Source: Deinococcus roseus (GTDB taxonomy: Bacteria; Deinococcota; Deinococci; Deinococcales; Deinococcaceae). From it: a stretch of 64,000 nucleotides of DNA. A program made the position numbers and the translations under genes. The stretch is from the NCBI RefSeq assembly GCF_014646895.1, contig NZ_BMOD01000004.1, positions 186,001 through 250,000 of the forward strand, given 5' to 3'. Shown here piece by piece: positions 19,259 through 27,815 of this stretch (position 1 is the stretch's first letter; each line of letters opens with the position of its first letter). The notes beneath the pieces were generated by a model. That model was given only the letters and a program-made list of their open reading frames with translations. It was not told where the DNA came from and ran no database searches.

Positions 19259-20212
19259 TCACCACCAGCCTCTTTTTCTGAAGTACCAGCCCAGACCCAG
19301 ACCCAGCAACAAAAACACCAGCCAGGACAGCAGGTATCCAAAACGCCAGTGCAATTCGGGCATGTGGTCAAAATTCATGCCCCACACTCCAGCCAGGAAG
19401 GTCAAAGGCAAGAAGATGGTGGAAACGGTGGTGAGGGTTTTCATCACCTCGTTCATGCGGTTGGACTGCACGGTGAGGTTCACGTCCAGCACACTGGTCA
19501 GCACCTCACGGGAAGAATCCAGCGATTCGTAGGTGCGGGTCAGCAAATCCACAATGTCCCTCAGGTAGAGCGACAGTTCCTCGGTGGTGGTGCGGTTGTT
19601 CTCTTCTCCGATCAGGCTGGAATGGCGGGCAAAGGATGCCACGCTTTCACGGGCACTGCTGACCAGCCTGCGCGCCGTCATGATCAGGTGCTTGTAGTGA
19701 AACACCTGTTTGACCAGGTTCTGGGATTTGTGGTGCTGAAACATCGATTCTTCCAGGGTGTCGGTTTCTTCTTTCAGTTCGTCTGTGAAAGCAAAAAAAT
19801 TGTCTGCCCCCCGAGAGAGCAGGTTGTAGATCACCCGTTCCTCAATGCCGTGGGTGACGGGTTCAAAGGTCTGCCAGACCTCGTCCAGGTAGCCCACCTC
19901 ACGCAGGCGCAACGTGACCAGGGTGTCGGTCTCTGGATACCAGAAGATGCTGACCCGCTCGGTGTCATCGTTGCATTTGCCGTTGGGGTTGAGGGTGCGG
20001 TACACCAGAAAGGCATGCTCGCGGTAGTATTCAAACCTGCTCCAGTGGCCTTCTGTGAGGGCGTCTTCCAGGGCCAGCGGATTGAAGGTGAAAATGGTTT
20101 TGAGGTGGGACAGCTCATCCGGGGTGGGGGCAAGCACATCCACCCATACACTTTCCGGATTCTGCTCCCAGTTGGGCTCATCATTGCTGACCATGGAAAC
20201 CGCTCGAATCAT
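19259..20212 (-). CDS. corA: CorA-family magnesium/cobalt transporter
   Basis: Pentameric divalent-cation channel. 317 residues: a long cytoplasmic alpha/beta and helical domain (about 1-255) and two C-terminal membrane helices with the signature GMN at the end of the first (VWGMNFDHMPE). The second helix (SWLVFLLLGLGLGWYF) is followed by a basic tail. The ATG at 20212 is preceded by TAAAGT and six bases, a leaderless arrangement, and no ribosome site. Confidence 0.93.
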   Translation of the reverse strand: MIRAVSMVSNDEPNWEQNPESVWVDVLAPTPDELSHLKTIFTFNPLALEDALTEGHWSRFEYYREHAFLVYRTLNPNGKCNDDTERVSIFWYPETDTLVTLRLREVGYLDEVWQTFEPVTHGIEERVIYNLLSRGADNFFAFTDELKEETDTLEESMFQHHKSQNLVKQVFHYKHLIMTARRLVSSARESVASFARHSSLIGEENNRTTTEELSLYLRDIVDLLTRTYESLDSSREVLTSVLDVNLTVQSNRMNEVMKTLTTVSTIFLPLTFLAGVWGMNFDHMPELHWRFGYLLSWLVFLLLGLGLGWYFRKRGWW

Positions 20213-20218
20213 GGGTCT

Positions 20219-20224
20219 ACTTTA
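20219..20224 (-). promoter_or_regulatory. Leaderless -10 of corA
   Basis: TAAAGT on the minus strand, exactly six bases before the corA ATG. Confidence 0.5.
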
Positions 20225-20270
20225 CTGTGCTTTGTGGTCAGGGCAAATGAAATGAAATCCAGGCAGCATG

Positions 20271-20300
20271 AAAAACCCCTCTGGATGTCCAGAGGGGTTG
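20271..20300 (-). terminator. Terminator after DUF11 lipoprotein
   Basis: Twelve-base perfect stem AACCCCTCTGGA/TCCAGAGGGGTT with a two-base loop. On the minus strand the T-run is TTTTT just past the stem. Confidence 0.88.
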
Positions 20301-20313
20301 AGTTTTAGAGGTC

Positions 20314-22938
20314 TTACTTGCTGATGACAGTGGTGGACTCGGACTTGTACTGTTGGTACAGCTGGCCAGACTTGCTGCCAGTGTTCTGCCACAGCACCGT
20401 GGAGTTGTAGTTGTCGGGATTGACACCGGCGGGTGCCATGGCATCCACACGGGTGTACAGGGCGGCTCCAGCGCTGAGGGCGAAGGAGGGGGTGAAGGTC
20501 AGGGTCAGCTGACCGGTGCCGCTGTTGGCGTTGGTGGTGTACTGGGTGCCGTTGGTCAGCAGCACTGCGGTGGCACTGGTGTAGTCAGAGGTGACCGTAC
20601 CAGTCTGGGGATCGCGCACAGGGGTGGGATCGAAGTAGACGCGCACGTTGCTGAAGTTGAAGACACCGCCGCTGTTCTGCAGAGGATTGGTCACACCGAA
20701 GGCGAAGTTGATCTTGTTGTTGATCGCACTTTCGTTGGAGGTGGTTTCAATCAGGTAGGTGCCGTCGTAGACGGTGGTGGTGCCAGCCACGGTGATGGGG
20801 TCAACGGTGTCGACCATCTGCAGCTGCTCGGCCAGGATGGCGCGAACGGTCACACAGGCGGTGGTCTGACCGGTTCCAGCGTTGCCACTGGTGAAGGAAG
20901 CCACGTCACAGTACTGTCCAGCGGTGGCTCCTGCGGGGATGGTGCTGGTCAGGGTGACGGTGATGTTGCCGCCTGCAGGCAGGTCCACGGTGGCAGGAAC
21001 GGTGGTGATTTCGTTGCCACTGCGGCCCACGGTTCCGGTGGTGCCAGCGGGGCTGACGGTGAAGGAACCGCTGCCGAAGTTGACCACTGCGGTGCCGCCG
21101 GTCAGCTGACCCAGGAGGTCTTTCACAGCCACGTTGGTTGCAGTGGCGTTGCCGCTGTTGCTCACCACGATGGTGGAGGTGTAGCTGCGTCCGGGGAACA
21201 GGTTGTCGGTGGGGGTGTTGGTCTTGACGATGTTCAGTTTGGGGGTGGCCACGATCAAGCAGGCGTCATCCATGCCGGTTCCAGCGTTGCGGCTGGTGAA
21301 GCTGGCGGTATCACAGTACTTGCCGTCTTCAGAAGCACGCACTTTGAACAGGAAGGACTTGGTCTGACCGGCGGCCAGATCGAAGGCAGGAGCCACAAAA
21401 CCATCATTGGCATTGGCGGTGGTTCCGGTGGGCAGCTGGCTGACACTGTAAGGTGCGCTGGCTCCACCATTGAGGTTGTCGGTGACGACCACGCCTGTGG
21501 CGGTGGCATCCCCACCGTTGGAGACGGTCACACGCACCGAAGCGTCGGTGTTGGCCATCACGGTCTGGGGATCGGCAATCACATTGCCTGCAGCATCCAC
21601 AAATTCCTTGATGATGTTGAGTTTGGGGGCACGCACGGTCAAGCAGGCGCTGTCGTTCAGGTCGGTGGGGTTCTGCACTCCGAAAGCACCGTTCACGAAG
21701 CTGGTGATGGTTGCCATGTCACAGTAAACGCCGGTGGCGCTGGCCTGTGCAGGGAAGGTGAAGGTGCGGCTCTCACCGGGGGCCAGATCGAAGCTGGCAT
21801 CGAAGCCATCGGTGGTGTTGGGGGTGGAGTTGGCAGGTGCAGTGATGCCGTAAGCAGCTGCGTTGCCAGACATCAGTTTGTCATTGAGTTTGATGTTGGT
21901 GGCTGCACCCTGACCGATGTTCTTGACGGTGACGGTGAAGCTCTTGGCTTCGTTGACCAGGGTTTCCTGGGCGGCAGGATCTTTGCTGATGGTGAGTTTG
22001 GCACTGGGAGCAAAGGTCTTGTTGAGCCACTGTTTGGTGATTTCGGTGCCGTTCACGTAGGCAACTGCACGGACCCGTGCGGTGGCGGTGGTGAACTTGG
22101 GATCGTGGTTGAGGGCCGTCCAGGTGAAACCGTTGGTGTCGGGGGTGCCGATTCCGGTGCGGTTGTAGGTGGGGTACTGCAGGCTGGAGGGGAAGCGGGC
22201 GTTGTTGGGGTTGCCTGCGCGGTTGGTGAAGGTTTCAGCGGTCATGGCATTGTCGCTGATGTACTGGGGGGTCACGCCGCCAGAGTTGCCACCGTCATCG
22301 GCTGCACTGAAACGCACACTGCCGGTCTGCTCCAGGATGTCCCAGCGCACAGAAGCGCCGATCACAGGGTAGACTTTGCCGTCGCTGGCTTTGTAGCCCA
22401 CGTAGCCTGCTGCCAGGTTCTGGGTGTTGGTGGGAGCCACTTCATCCTGCTCTCCAGCACTGGGCTGGCCAGGATCGGTGAAGTTGGTGATGTTGGGGAG
22501 GTAAATCCCGCTCTGCTCATTTTCAAGCCAGGCGTAGAAAACAAACCGGCTGCCAGCGTTGTCCACGTCGGCTTTGCTGATCTCGATGATCTGGCCCTGG
22601 TCGTTGATGAAGAAGGCACCGCTGATGGCTTCCAGGGTGGGCACTTCCAGGTTGTAGTTCTGGCCTTCCACAAAGGTGTAGGTGCGGGTCTGGGTTTTGA
22701 AGCCACCTTTGCTGAAGGTGACGGTGTAGGTGCCGGGAGCCACCTGGGCGAGGTTGGTCACGGTATTGCCAGCAGCATCTTTCACCACGATGGTGTAGCC
22801 GTTGGGGTTGGCAAAGTTCACCGATACTGTGGTGGCGTTCACAGGGGGCTGGGTGACGGTGCTGGGGCCTTGTGAACCGCAAGACGCGAGGGCCAACATA
22901 CCAGTGAGGGCTAACATTCCAATACGGGTCTTTAACAT
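20314..22938 (-). CDS. DUF11-repeat surface lipoprotein
   Basis: 874 residues with a lipoprotein signal peptide: lipobox LASC, Cys20. Residues about 35-105 look like a PEGA-type beta-sandwich (VKDAAGNTVTNL, PGTYTVTFSKGGFKTQ). The centre holds three DUF11/CARDB-like repeats (about 330-750), each ending with a Cys pair: YCDMATITS to SACLTV, YCDTASFTS to DACLIV, YCDVASFTS to TACVTV. A C-terminal domain of about 130 residues closes the protein. DUF11 proteins are extracytoplasmic structural or adhesive proteins; the exact role is unknown. A GGAGGACAAA ribosome site precedes the ATG and a strong terminator follows the stop. Confidence 0.85.
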   Translation of the reverse strand: MLKTRIGMLALTGMLALASCGSQGPSTVTQPPVNATTVSVNFANPNGYTIVVKDAAGNTVTNLAQVAPGTYTVTFSKGGFKTQTRTYTFVEGQNYNLEVPTLEAISGAFFINDQGQIIEISKADVDNAGSRFVFYAWLENEQSGIYLPNITNFTDPGQPSAGEQDEVAPTNTQNLAAGYVGYKASDGKVYPVIGASVRWDILEQTGSVRFSAADDGGNSGGVTPQYISDNAMTAETFTNRAGNPNNARFPSSLQYPTYNRTGIGTPDTNGFTWTALNHDPKFTTATARVRAVAYVNGTEITKQWLNKTFAPSAKLTISKDPAAQETLVNEAKSFTVTVKNIGQGAATNIKLNDKLMSGNAAAYGITAPANSTPNTTDGFDASFDLAPGESRTFTFPAQASATGVYCDMATITSFVNGAFGVQNPTDLNDSACLTVRAPKLNIIKEFVDAAGNVIADPQTVMANTDASVRVTVSNGGDATATGVVVTDNLNGGASAPYSVSQLPTGTTANANDGFVAPAFDLAAGQTKSFLFKVRASEDGKYCDTASFTSRNAGTGMDDACLIVATPKLNIVKTNTPTDNLFPGRSYTSTIVVSNSGNATATNVAVKDLLGQLTGGTAVVNFGSGSFTVSPAGTTGTVGRSGNEITTVPATVDLPAGGNITVTLTSTIPAGATAGQYCDVASFTSGNAGTGQTTACVTVRAILAEQLQMVDTVDPITVAGTTTVYDGTYLIETTSNESAINNKINFAFGVTNPLQNSGGVFNFSNVRVYFDPTPVRDPQTGTVTSDYTSATAVLLTNGTQYTTNANSGTGQLTLTFTPSFALSAGAALYTRVDAMAPAGVNPDNYNSTVLWQNTGSKSGQLYQQYKSESTTVISK

Positions 22939-23539
22939 TTTGTCCTCCAGAGAATCATGACGCGAGTGAAGCAGGATCTTAATGATCAGGCTTGTCCCTT
23001 ATGCTTCTGTCTCGAACATTAGAATTCACCAAGTTCCCATTTGGCAATGTATGATTTTTCGCACTCCTTTACAATTATGACCAGCATGAAGTTTACCTGA
23101 ATTTAATTTTCCTTTCAGTTCCAGATCAGCTTCTTGCGGGCCTGAAGCATGACTGAATTTCCGCTGAATTTACTCTGCCACAAAATACAATGCTGTCAAA
23201 CTCAGCAAGAACAGCAACAGTAAAATTGTAATAAATCTTATGTTTATCAAAAATAAAGCCCTCACAGTCAGCACATCGTCCGCTTCAGTTTTAGTTCAGT
23301 AATCGGAAACAGCTATCCAGACGTTGTTTGTTGTCATTTTTCTTCTCATTTTTCAAAATTCAGTCCCATTTTTTGTTCTGCATGAAACCCAAAGATTAGA
23401 GCCTGTCATTTCCTTCACATGCCAGCATCATGGATGAAAATAAAGAAATCTTTATGCTATGATCATCAATGATTACAGCATAAACACCCGGGCGCTGTCC
23501 GGGATGAAGTGCAAGCGATTCGCATTTTGGAGGACTGCT
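22939..23539. other. Long AT-rich intergenic region, 600 bp
   Basis: Divergent control region between the two lipoprotein genes. It is visibly richer in A and T than its surroundings. It contains the promoter and inverted repeat described at 23451-23484 and a CCCGG/CCGGG hairpin at 23489-23505 in the leader of the metalloprotease gene. I see no protein-coding frame I would defend. Confidence 0.6.
23451..23484 (+). promoter_or_regulatory. Extended -10 and inverted repeat upstream of metalloprotease lipoprotein
   Basis: Arms TTTATGCT (23451-23458) and AGCATAAA (23477-23484) are perfect eight-base complements spaced by 18 bases. The first arm overlaps an extended -10 element, TGC-TATGAT (23455-23463), so the repeat would be well placed as an operator. 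Confidence 0.45.
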
Positions 23540-24412
23540 TTGAAATGGAACTGTCTTTCTGTCGTGCTGCTGCTGGGATTCAGCAGCTGTGGAAACTCCA
23601 GCCTTCCCGTCACCGGTCCCCAGACCCAGGAGCCTTACAACATCACCCTGGTGTTTGCTGGTGAACCTCTGCTCACCAGCCAGGAAAAAGCCTTTTTCCA
23701 GCAGGCCGCCCACCGCTGGGAGCAGGTGGTGGCAAAGGGCCTCCCAGATGTTTCTGGGTCCATCCAGGTGGACGACCTGCTGATCACCGTCACTGCTGCC
23801 AGCATGGATGGACCCGGCAGGATCATGTCGCAGTCTGGCCCCCTGCTTCTGCGCTCAGGAAGCAACCTGCCCGTCACCGGAATGATTCACTTTGACCTCG
23901 ACGACCTTCACATCCGGGAGCAGGACGGCACCCTGCAAAATGTGATCCTCCATGAAATGGGACATGTGCTGGGCATCGGCACCATCTGGAATGCCTACCT
24001 CAACTACGACAATGCCTCTGGGTGCCTGCAATCCAGCGACATCGAATTCACCGGGAAACATGCCAACCAGCAGTTTCACCAGCTTGGCGAAGCAGGTTTC
24101 ATTCCCGTGGAAAACCAGTATGGTGCTGGCAACAAATGCGGTCACTGGGACGAAGAAACCTTCAAAACCGAACTGATGACCGGTTTCTCCACCAGCAACC
24201 CCATGCCCCTCAGCAAAATGACCATTGGGGCACTGGAAGACCTGGGGTATCAGGTCAATTATGGCGTTGCAGACACCTATGCCCTCCCCAGGCCTGAACC
24301 TGCCCCACAGCACCATTCATTCCAGCCAGATCAGTCATCCCAGCCAGATCAGGAAATACAGGAACTGCTGACCCATCCCCAGGTGCTGCAGCAGGATGCA
24401 GGTCAGCAGTAA
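23540..24412 (+). CDS. Leishmanolysin-like zinc metalloprotease lipoprotein
   Basis: 290 residues from a TTG at 23540 with GGAGG six bases upstream; this start gives a clean lipoprotein signal (MKWNCLSVVLLLGFSSC, Cys17). An ATG at 23459 lies on the -10 element and would spoil the signal peptide. The zinc site is HEMGHVLGIGT, and ELMTGF is the likely Met-turn, as in M8/metzincin proteins. Two downstream cysteines (SGCLQSS, NKCGHWD) may pair. The C-terminal tail is Gln/Pro-rich. It is probably outside-facing on the membrane. It is convergent with the C-S lyase gene, seven bases apart. Confidence 0.78.
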   Translation: MKWNCLSVVLLLGFSSCGNSSLPVTGPQTQEPYNITLVFAGEPLLTSQEKAFFQQAAHRWEQVVAKGLPDVSGSIQVDDLLITVTAASMDGPGRIMSQSGPLLLRSGSNLPVTGMIHFDLDDLHIREQDGTLQNVILHEMGHVLGIGTIWNAYLNYDNASGCLQSSDIEFTGKHANQQFHQLGEAGFIPVENQYGAGNKCGHWDEETFKTELMTGFSTSNPMPLSKMTIGALEDLGYQVNYGVADTYALPRPEPAPQHHSFQPDQSSQPDQEIQELLTHPQVLQQDAGQQ

Positions 24413-24419
24413 AATCAGA

Positions 24420-25592
24420 TCAGGCGTTTTGCTGCACTGTCTTTGTCTGTACGGTTTTCACCATCAGGTCGAGGGCCTGGTCCAGAATCTGACGGCTGGT
24501 GGCAAAATTGATGCGCACATAACCTTTGTAATCCTTCCCGAAAGCTGTGCCTTCATTGAGGGCCACCCCTCCGGCCAGCAACACCTTCTGGGCTTCTGCA
24601 GCAAAGGGGTAAGCATTGAAATCCAGCAATTGCAAGTAAGTCCCTTCTGGAACCGCCGTTTTGACTTCGGGAAGTTCGGCTTTCAGACGGGCGTTCAGGT
24701 GGTCCCGGTTGGCGTGCAGGTACTGCACCACTTCACGTTCCCATTGTTGGGCCTGCGTGTAGGCCGCCAGCGTTCCAGCCATGGACAGCACATTGGGCTC
24801 AGGCAACATGCCCACGGTGGCTTTGCGCACCCTGGCCAGCAGCTCTGGATTGCGAGAAATGATGTAACCCATCCCCAGACCGGCCAGGTTGAAGGTCTTT
24901 CCAGGGCCATACAGGGTCAGGGTCCGGCTTTCCATTTCCGGGCTCAGGCTGGCAAAAACAGTGTGCTCCCCATCAAAAATCAGGTCGGCATGCAGTTCGT
25001 CAGAGATCACCAGCAGGTCATGTTTCAAGACAAATTCCGCGAGTTTTTCCAGCTCTGCACGTGAAAACACCCGCCCAGTGGGGTTCTGTGGATTGCACAG
25101 CATGAGGAGCCGGGTCTGGGGTGTGACCAGGGATTCCAGTTGCTCAAAATCCAGCTCCCAGGTGTTTTCTTTTTGCAGCATGGGGTTGGCCTGCACCACT
25201 CGACCTGTGTTTTCAATGGACATCAGGAAGGGAGGATACACCGGAACCTGGGTAACCACTCCATCTCCTGGCTGGGTCAGGGCCAGCACGCCTGCAAACA
25301 GACCCCGCACCACACCAGGAATCAGCATGATGTCTTTGCGTTCAATCTGCCAGCCAAAACGCCCGGACAAGCGGTCCACAATGGCATCCAGCAACTCAGG
25401 GTCTCCCCCATGCTGAGGATACCCAATGTTGTGGGTGATGCGCTTCTGAATGGCCTGCTGGATCTCATCGGCAATGGGGAAGTCCATGTCTGCCACCCAC
25501 AGGGCCAGGGCTTCCTCTCCGAAGTGGTGCCATTTGGCTCCGGTAAATGCTCTGCATTCCTCGACAGTCACTGCATCAAAGCGTTCTTGCAT
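24420..25592 (-). CDS. PatB/MalY-type cystathionine beta-lyase (PLP)
   Basis: Fold-type I PLP enzyme that cleaves C-S bonds (cystathionine or cysteine conjugates). 390 residues from ATG 25592, preceded by TATCAT and six bases, the same leaderless layout as several genes here; an ATG at 25625 would add eleven residues. ALWVADMDFPIAD near the N-terminus, CNPQNPTGRVF, SDELHADLIF and the PLP lysine in GPGKTFNLAGLGMGY are diagnostic of the PatB/MalY group. It may also act as an aminotransferase-like regulator, as MalY does. Confidence 0.85.
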   Translation of the reverse strand: MQERFDAVTVEECRAFTGAKWHHFGEEALALWVADMDFPIADEIQQAIQKRITHNIGYPQHGGDPELLDAIVDRLSGRFGWQIERKDIMLIPGVVRGLFAGVLALTQPGDGVVTQVPVYPPFLMSIENTGRVVQANPMLQKENTWELDFEQLESLVTPQTRLLMLCNPQNPTGRVFSRAELEKLAEFVLKHDLLVISDELHADLIFDGEHTVFASLSPEMESRTLTLYGPGKTFNLAGLGMGYIISRNPELLARVRKATVGMLPEPNVLSMAGTLAAYTQAQQWEREVVQYLHANRDHLNARLKAELPEVKTAVPEGTYLQLLDFNAYPFAAEAQKVLLAGGVALNEGTAFGKDYKGYVRINFATSRQILDQALDLMVKTVQTKTVQQNA

Positions 25593-25598
25593 ATGAGG

Positions 25599-25604
25599 AT
25601 GATA
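25599..25604 (-). promoter_or_regulatory. Leaderless -10 of C-S lyase gene
   Basis: TATCAT on the minus strand, six bases before the ATG at 25592. Confidence 0.45.
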
Positions 25605-25690
25605 ACGCAGGAACAGGCTGTTCATCAGGCTTCAGCTGACAGAAGCCCATCCGCAAAACGGCCTACCCCAGTCTCAGGTCAAACCCTGCA

Positions 25691-26317
25691 TCAGGGGCAC
25701 AGGTCCAGCAAGGCATCCAGAGAATCTGCGATCACATCTGGATGCACGGTTTCCAGAATGTCTTTGCTGTGGGTGCCCCAGGTCACTGCATAGGTTTTCA
25801 GACCTGCAGCCTTGCCTGCCAGCACATCCGCAGTGGTGTCCCCCACCATCCAGAGCCCAGGGGCCTGCAAAGTTTCCAGAGCCGCAAAAATCACATCTGG
25901 CTCAGGTTTGTGGGCAAAACCCTCGGTGCCCTGAATGTGGTCCAGGTAAGGGGTGAGGCCCAGTTTTTCACTGACCAGTCTGGCCACCCTGGGGTATTTG
26001 GTGGTGGCCACGGCAAGGGAATACCCTCTGCCTTTCAGAATGGTCAGTGTCTCCAGCACACCAGGATAAAAACGGGTGTAAACCGTGCAGTTTTCATCGT
26101 AGTAGGCACGGTAAGCCGCAATCAGGGCATCCATGTCTGCATCAGGCAAGAAGGTGTGAAACATCTCCCGCAGTGGGCGTCCGATCAGGGCACGGACATG
26201 TTCTTCTTCAGGAGCAGCATGTCCTGCATTCACGCAGGCCTGCTGAAAAGCCACAGTGATGTCACGGGCAGAGTCAATGAGGGTGCCATCCAGATCAAAA
26301 ACGATTGCAGAGCGCAT
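25691..26317 (-). CDS. HAD hydrolase, phosphoglycolate phosphatase-like
   Basis: 208 residues from ATG 26317; a longer frame to 26407 overlaps the cupin gene and is not family-like. Nucleophile motif FDLDGTLIDSA, motif II VATTKYP, motif III lysine in FAHKPEPD and motif IV MVGDTTADVLAG fit the Gph/PpaX group with a small helical cap. Likely removes 2-phosphoglycolate or a similar phosphate. TAAAGT lies seven bases before the ATG, consistent with leaderless transcription from the 10-base gap after the cupin gene. Confidence 0.85.
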   Translation of the reverse strand: MRSAIVFDLDGTLIDSARDITVAFQQACVNAGHAAPEEEHVRALIGRPLREMFHTFLPDADMDALIAAYRAYYDENCTVYTRFYPGVLETLTILKGRGYSLAVATTKYPRVARLVSEKLGLTPYLDHIQGTEGFAHKPEPDVIFAALETLQAPGLWMVGDTTADVLAGKAAGLKTYAVTWGTHSKDILETVHPDVIADSLDALLDLCP

Positions 26318-26327
26318 GGGTTTCACT

Positions 26328-26678
26328 TTACCCGATCTGTTCGATGACCACCCGATCTCCCACGGTGCTGGGGCTGGACACCACCAGGAAATGCACATCT
26401 GCAGCACTGAGGTTCATGGCAGTGTGGGAACGCAAAGCAGGCACATGCACCCCCTCCTGGGCAGTCAACAGAACATCTCCCGTCTGGAACCGCAGGGTGA
26501 GTTCTCCCGAAAGCACATAAAAGAACTGCTCTGCCTGCTCATGGTAATGGGCGATCTCCTGGGTGCCTGCAGGCATCCTTTCCTGGATGACACTGAGACC
26601 GGGTTGCTGCAACAGCTTCCAGCCGTCACAGCTGCCACCCCACACATAATGTTCGCTGTTGTGAATGCTGGCCTTCAT
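26328..26678 (-). CDS. Single-domain cupin protein
   Basis: 116 residues forming one RmlC-type cupin barrel. Motif 1 is HYHEQAEQFFYVLSGEL (metal ligands His, His and Glu candidates) and motif 2 is VPALRSHTAMN. Small cupins of this kind include isomerases, dioxygenases and sensor domains; nothing here fixes the substrate. GAGGGTG precedes the ATG. Sits between a small membrane protein and the HAD phosphatase on the same strand, with about ten-base gaps, so the three may be co-transcribed. Confidence 0.82.
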   Translation of the reverse strand: MKASIHNSEHYVWGGSCDGWKLLQQPGLSVIQERMPAGTQEIAHYHEQAEQFFYVLSGELTLRFQTGDVLLTAQEGVHVPALRSHTAMNLSAADVHFLVVSSPSTVGDRVVIEQIG

Positions 26679-26688
26679 TGGGACACCC

Positions 26689-27006
26689 TCATCTGGATGT
26701 TTTCTGGATGGCTTTTGAAGCCCGGTTTTCCCTGCGGATCAGGCCCAGAATGATGCCAGGCAGGGCAGCCAGCAATCCCACATTCCAGCCAAAGACATAC
26801 AGGTATTTGCCAGCAGCTTCCAGCGGAGTTTCTCCCAGGTTCAGCCAGCCGGTAAACTTCAAAACCCCAAAGAGTGCCCCCACCAGGGCCACACCCAGAA
26901 CGCCCCCCAGAACGCCCATCCAGATCTTTCCAGAAATTCGGGTCAACCAGTAGGCCAGAAAGAAACTGGCCGGGAAAAGCAACAAGACATGAATCAAGAA
27001 ACGCAT
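26689..27006 (-). CDS. Small integral membrane protein
   Basis: 105 residues with three hydrophobic segments (about 2-22, 27-50, 68-90) and a short basic cytoplasmic tail. A strong ribosome site, AAGGAGGA, precedes the ATG. I do not recognise the family. It is divergent from hspR. Confidence 0.75.
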   Translation of the reverse strand: MRFLIHVLLLFPASFFLAYWLTRISGKIWMGVLGGVLGVALVGALFGVLKFTGWLNLGETPLEAAGKYLYVFGWNVGLLAALPGIILGLIRRENRASKAIQKTSR

Positions 27007-27092
27007 CGCGTCCTCCTTGTTTCATAGTACGCATCCCATGCCCCGGGTGTTCCCTGACCTGACCTGATCGGAACACACTGAGAAAACATTTG

Positions 27093-27104
27093 TATACTGG
27101 TGTC
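27093..27104 (+). promoter_or_regulatory. Leaderless -10 of hspR operon
   Basis: TATACT (27093-27098) is followed by six bases and the ATG at 27105. No HAIR-type inverted repeat is present in this upstream region. Confidence 0.55.
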
Positions 27105-27815
27105 ATGCCGAATGAAGGTAAAGACCGTCCCGTATACGTCATCTCGGTTGCGGCAGAACTGGTGGACATGCATCCGCAAACCCTCAGGCTGTACGAGCGC
27201 AAAGGACTGATCCGTCCAGGACGCTCCAGCGGGAAAACCCGCCTTTACAGCGAACGGGACATTGAATACCTCAAAGAAATCCGCAGGCTGACCCAGGAAC
27301 TGGGCGTCAACCTGGCCGGTGTTGAAGAAGTGATGCGGCTCCAGCATGAACTGGACGACCTGCAAGACGATTTTGAAAGCGAAATTCGCCGTATTGAACT
27401 GGCCATTGAGGAGAAAGTCAGCAGCCAGCCTCTGGCTCTGCCTTCCAGTGGAGGTCCCATCGATCCCAGGGACCGCCCTGTATATGTCATCTCCATTGCA
27501 GCAGAATTGGTGGACATGCACCCGCAGACCCTCAGGCTGTACGAGCGCAAAGGGCTGATCCGTCCGGGCCGTTCCAGCGGGAAAACCCGCCTTTACAGTG
27601 AGCGGGACATTGACCACCTGAGGGAAATCCGCCGCTTCACCCAGGAACTGGGGGTCAACCTGGCCGGGGTGGAGGAAATCATGCGCCTCAGGCACCGCCT
27701 GGAGGACATGCAGGCCGCCTTTGAGAAGGACATCAACCGCATTCATCAGGACCTCACCGAACGCATGACCCATTTCCGCACCTTGCCCCCTCCACAGGAG
27801 ACCGAAGAGGAATGA
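27105..27815 (+). CDS. hspR: HspR-type MerR repressor, two complete copies fused in tandem
   Basis: HspR is a MerR-fold repressor of heat-shock genes that binds HAIR inverted repeats as a dimer and is assisted by DnaK. Here 236 residues contain two whole HspR units, residues 7-106 and 123-222, each with [20 protein letters not shown], the wing [20 protein letters not shown] and a C-terminal coiled-coil helix. The DNA-binding parts differ at one of the first 47 positions, while third codon positions differ more, so the copies have been kept alike by selection. A Ser/Pro/Gly linker joins them. I place the start at ATG 27105; a TTG at 27090 would sit on the -10 box. Overlaps the next gene by ATGA. 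Confidence 0.88.
   Translation: MPNEGKDRPVYVISVAAELVDMHPQTLRLYERKGLIRPGRSSGKTRLYSERDIEYLKEIRRLTQELGVNLAGVEEVMRLQHELDDLQDDFESEIRRIELAIEEKVSSQPLALPSSGGPIDPRDRPVYVISIAAELVDMHPQTLRLYERKGLIRPGRSSGKTRLYSERDIDHLREIRRFTQELGVNLAGVEEIMRLRHRLEDMQAAFEKDINRIHQDLTERMTHFRTLPPPQETEEE
27123..27766 (+). repeat. Direct repeat within hspR, 348-bp period
   Basis: Copy 1 starts at 27123 and copy 2 at 27471, both at the codons for DRPVYVIS. The offset is exactly 116 codons. Protein identity is very high through the DNA-binding part and weaker in the coiled coil. Confidence 0.9.

Noticed and set aside
20353..22875. Plus-strand 840-residue frame
   Set aside because: It is antisense to the DUF11 lipoprotein, is Gly/Val/His-rich without domains, and lacks a ribosome site. 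The minus frame has signal peptide, repeats and terminator.
27007..27104. A HAIR operator for hspR autoregulation
   Set aside because: No CTTGAGT/ACTCAAG pair or near match in the gap; hspR may not control itself.
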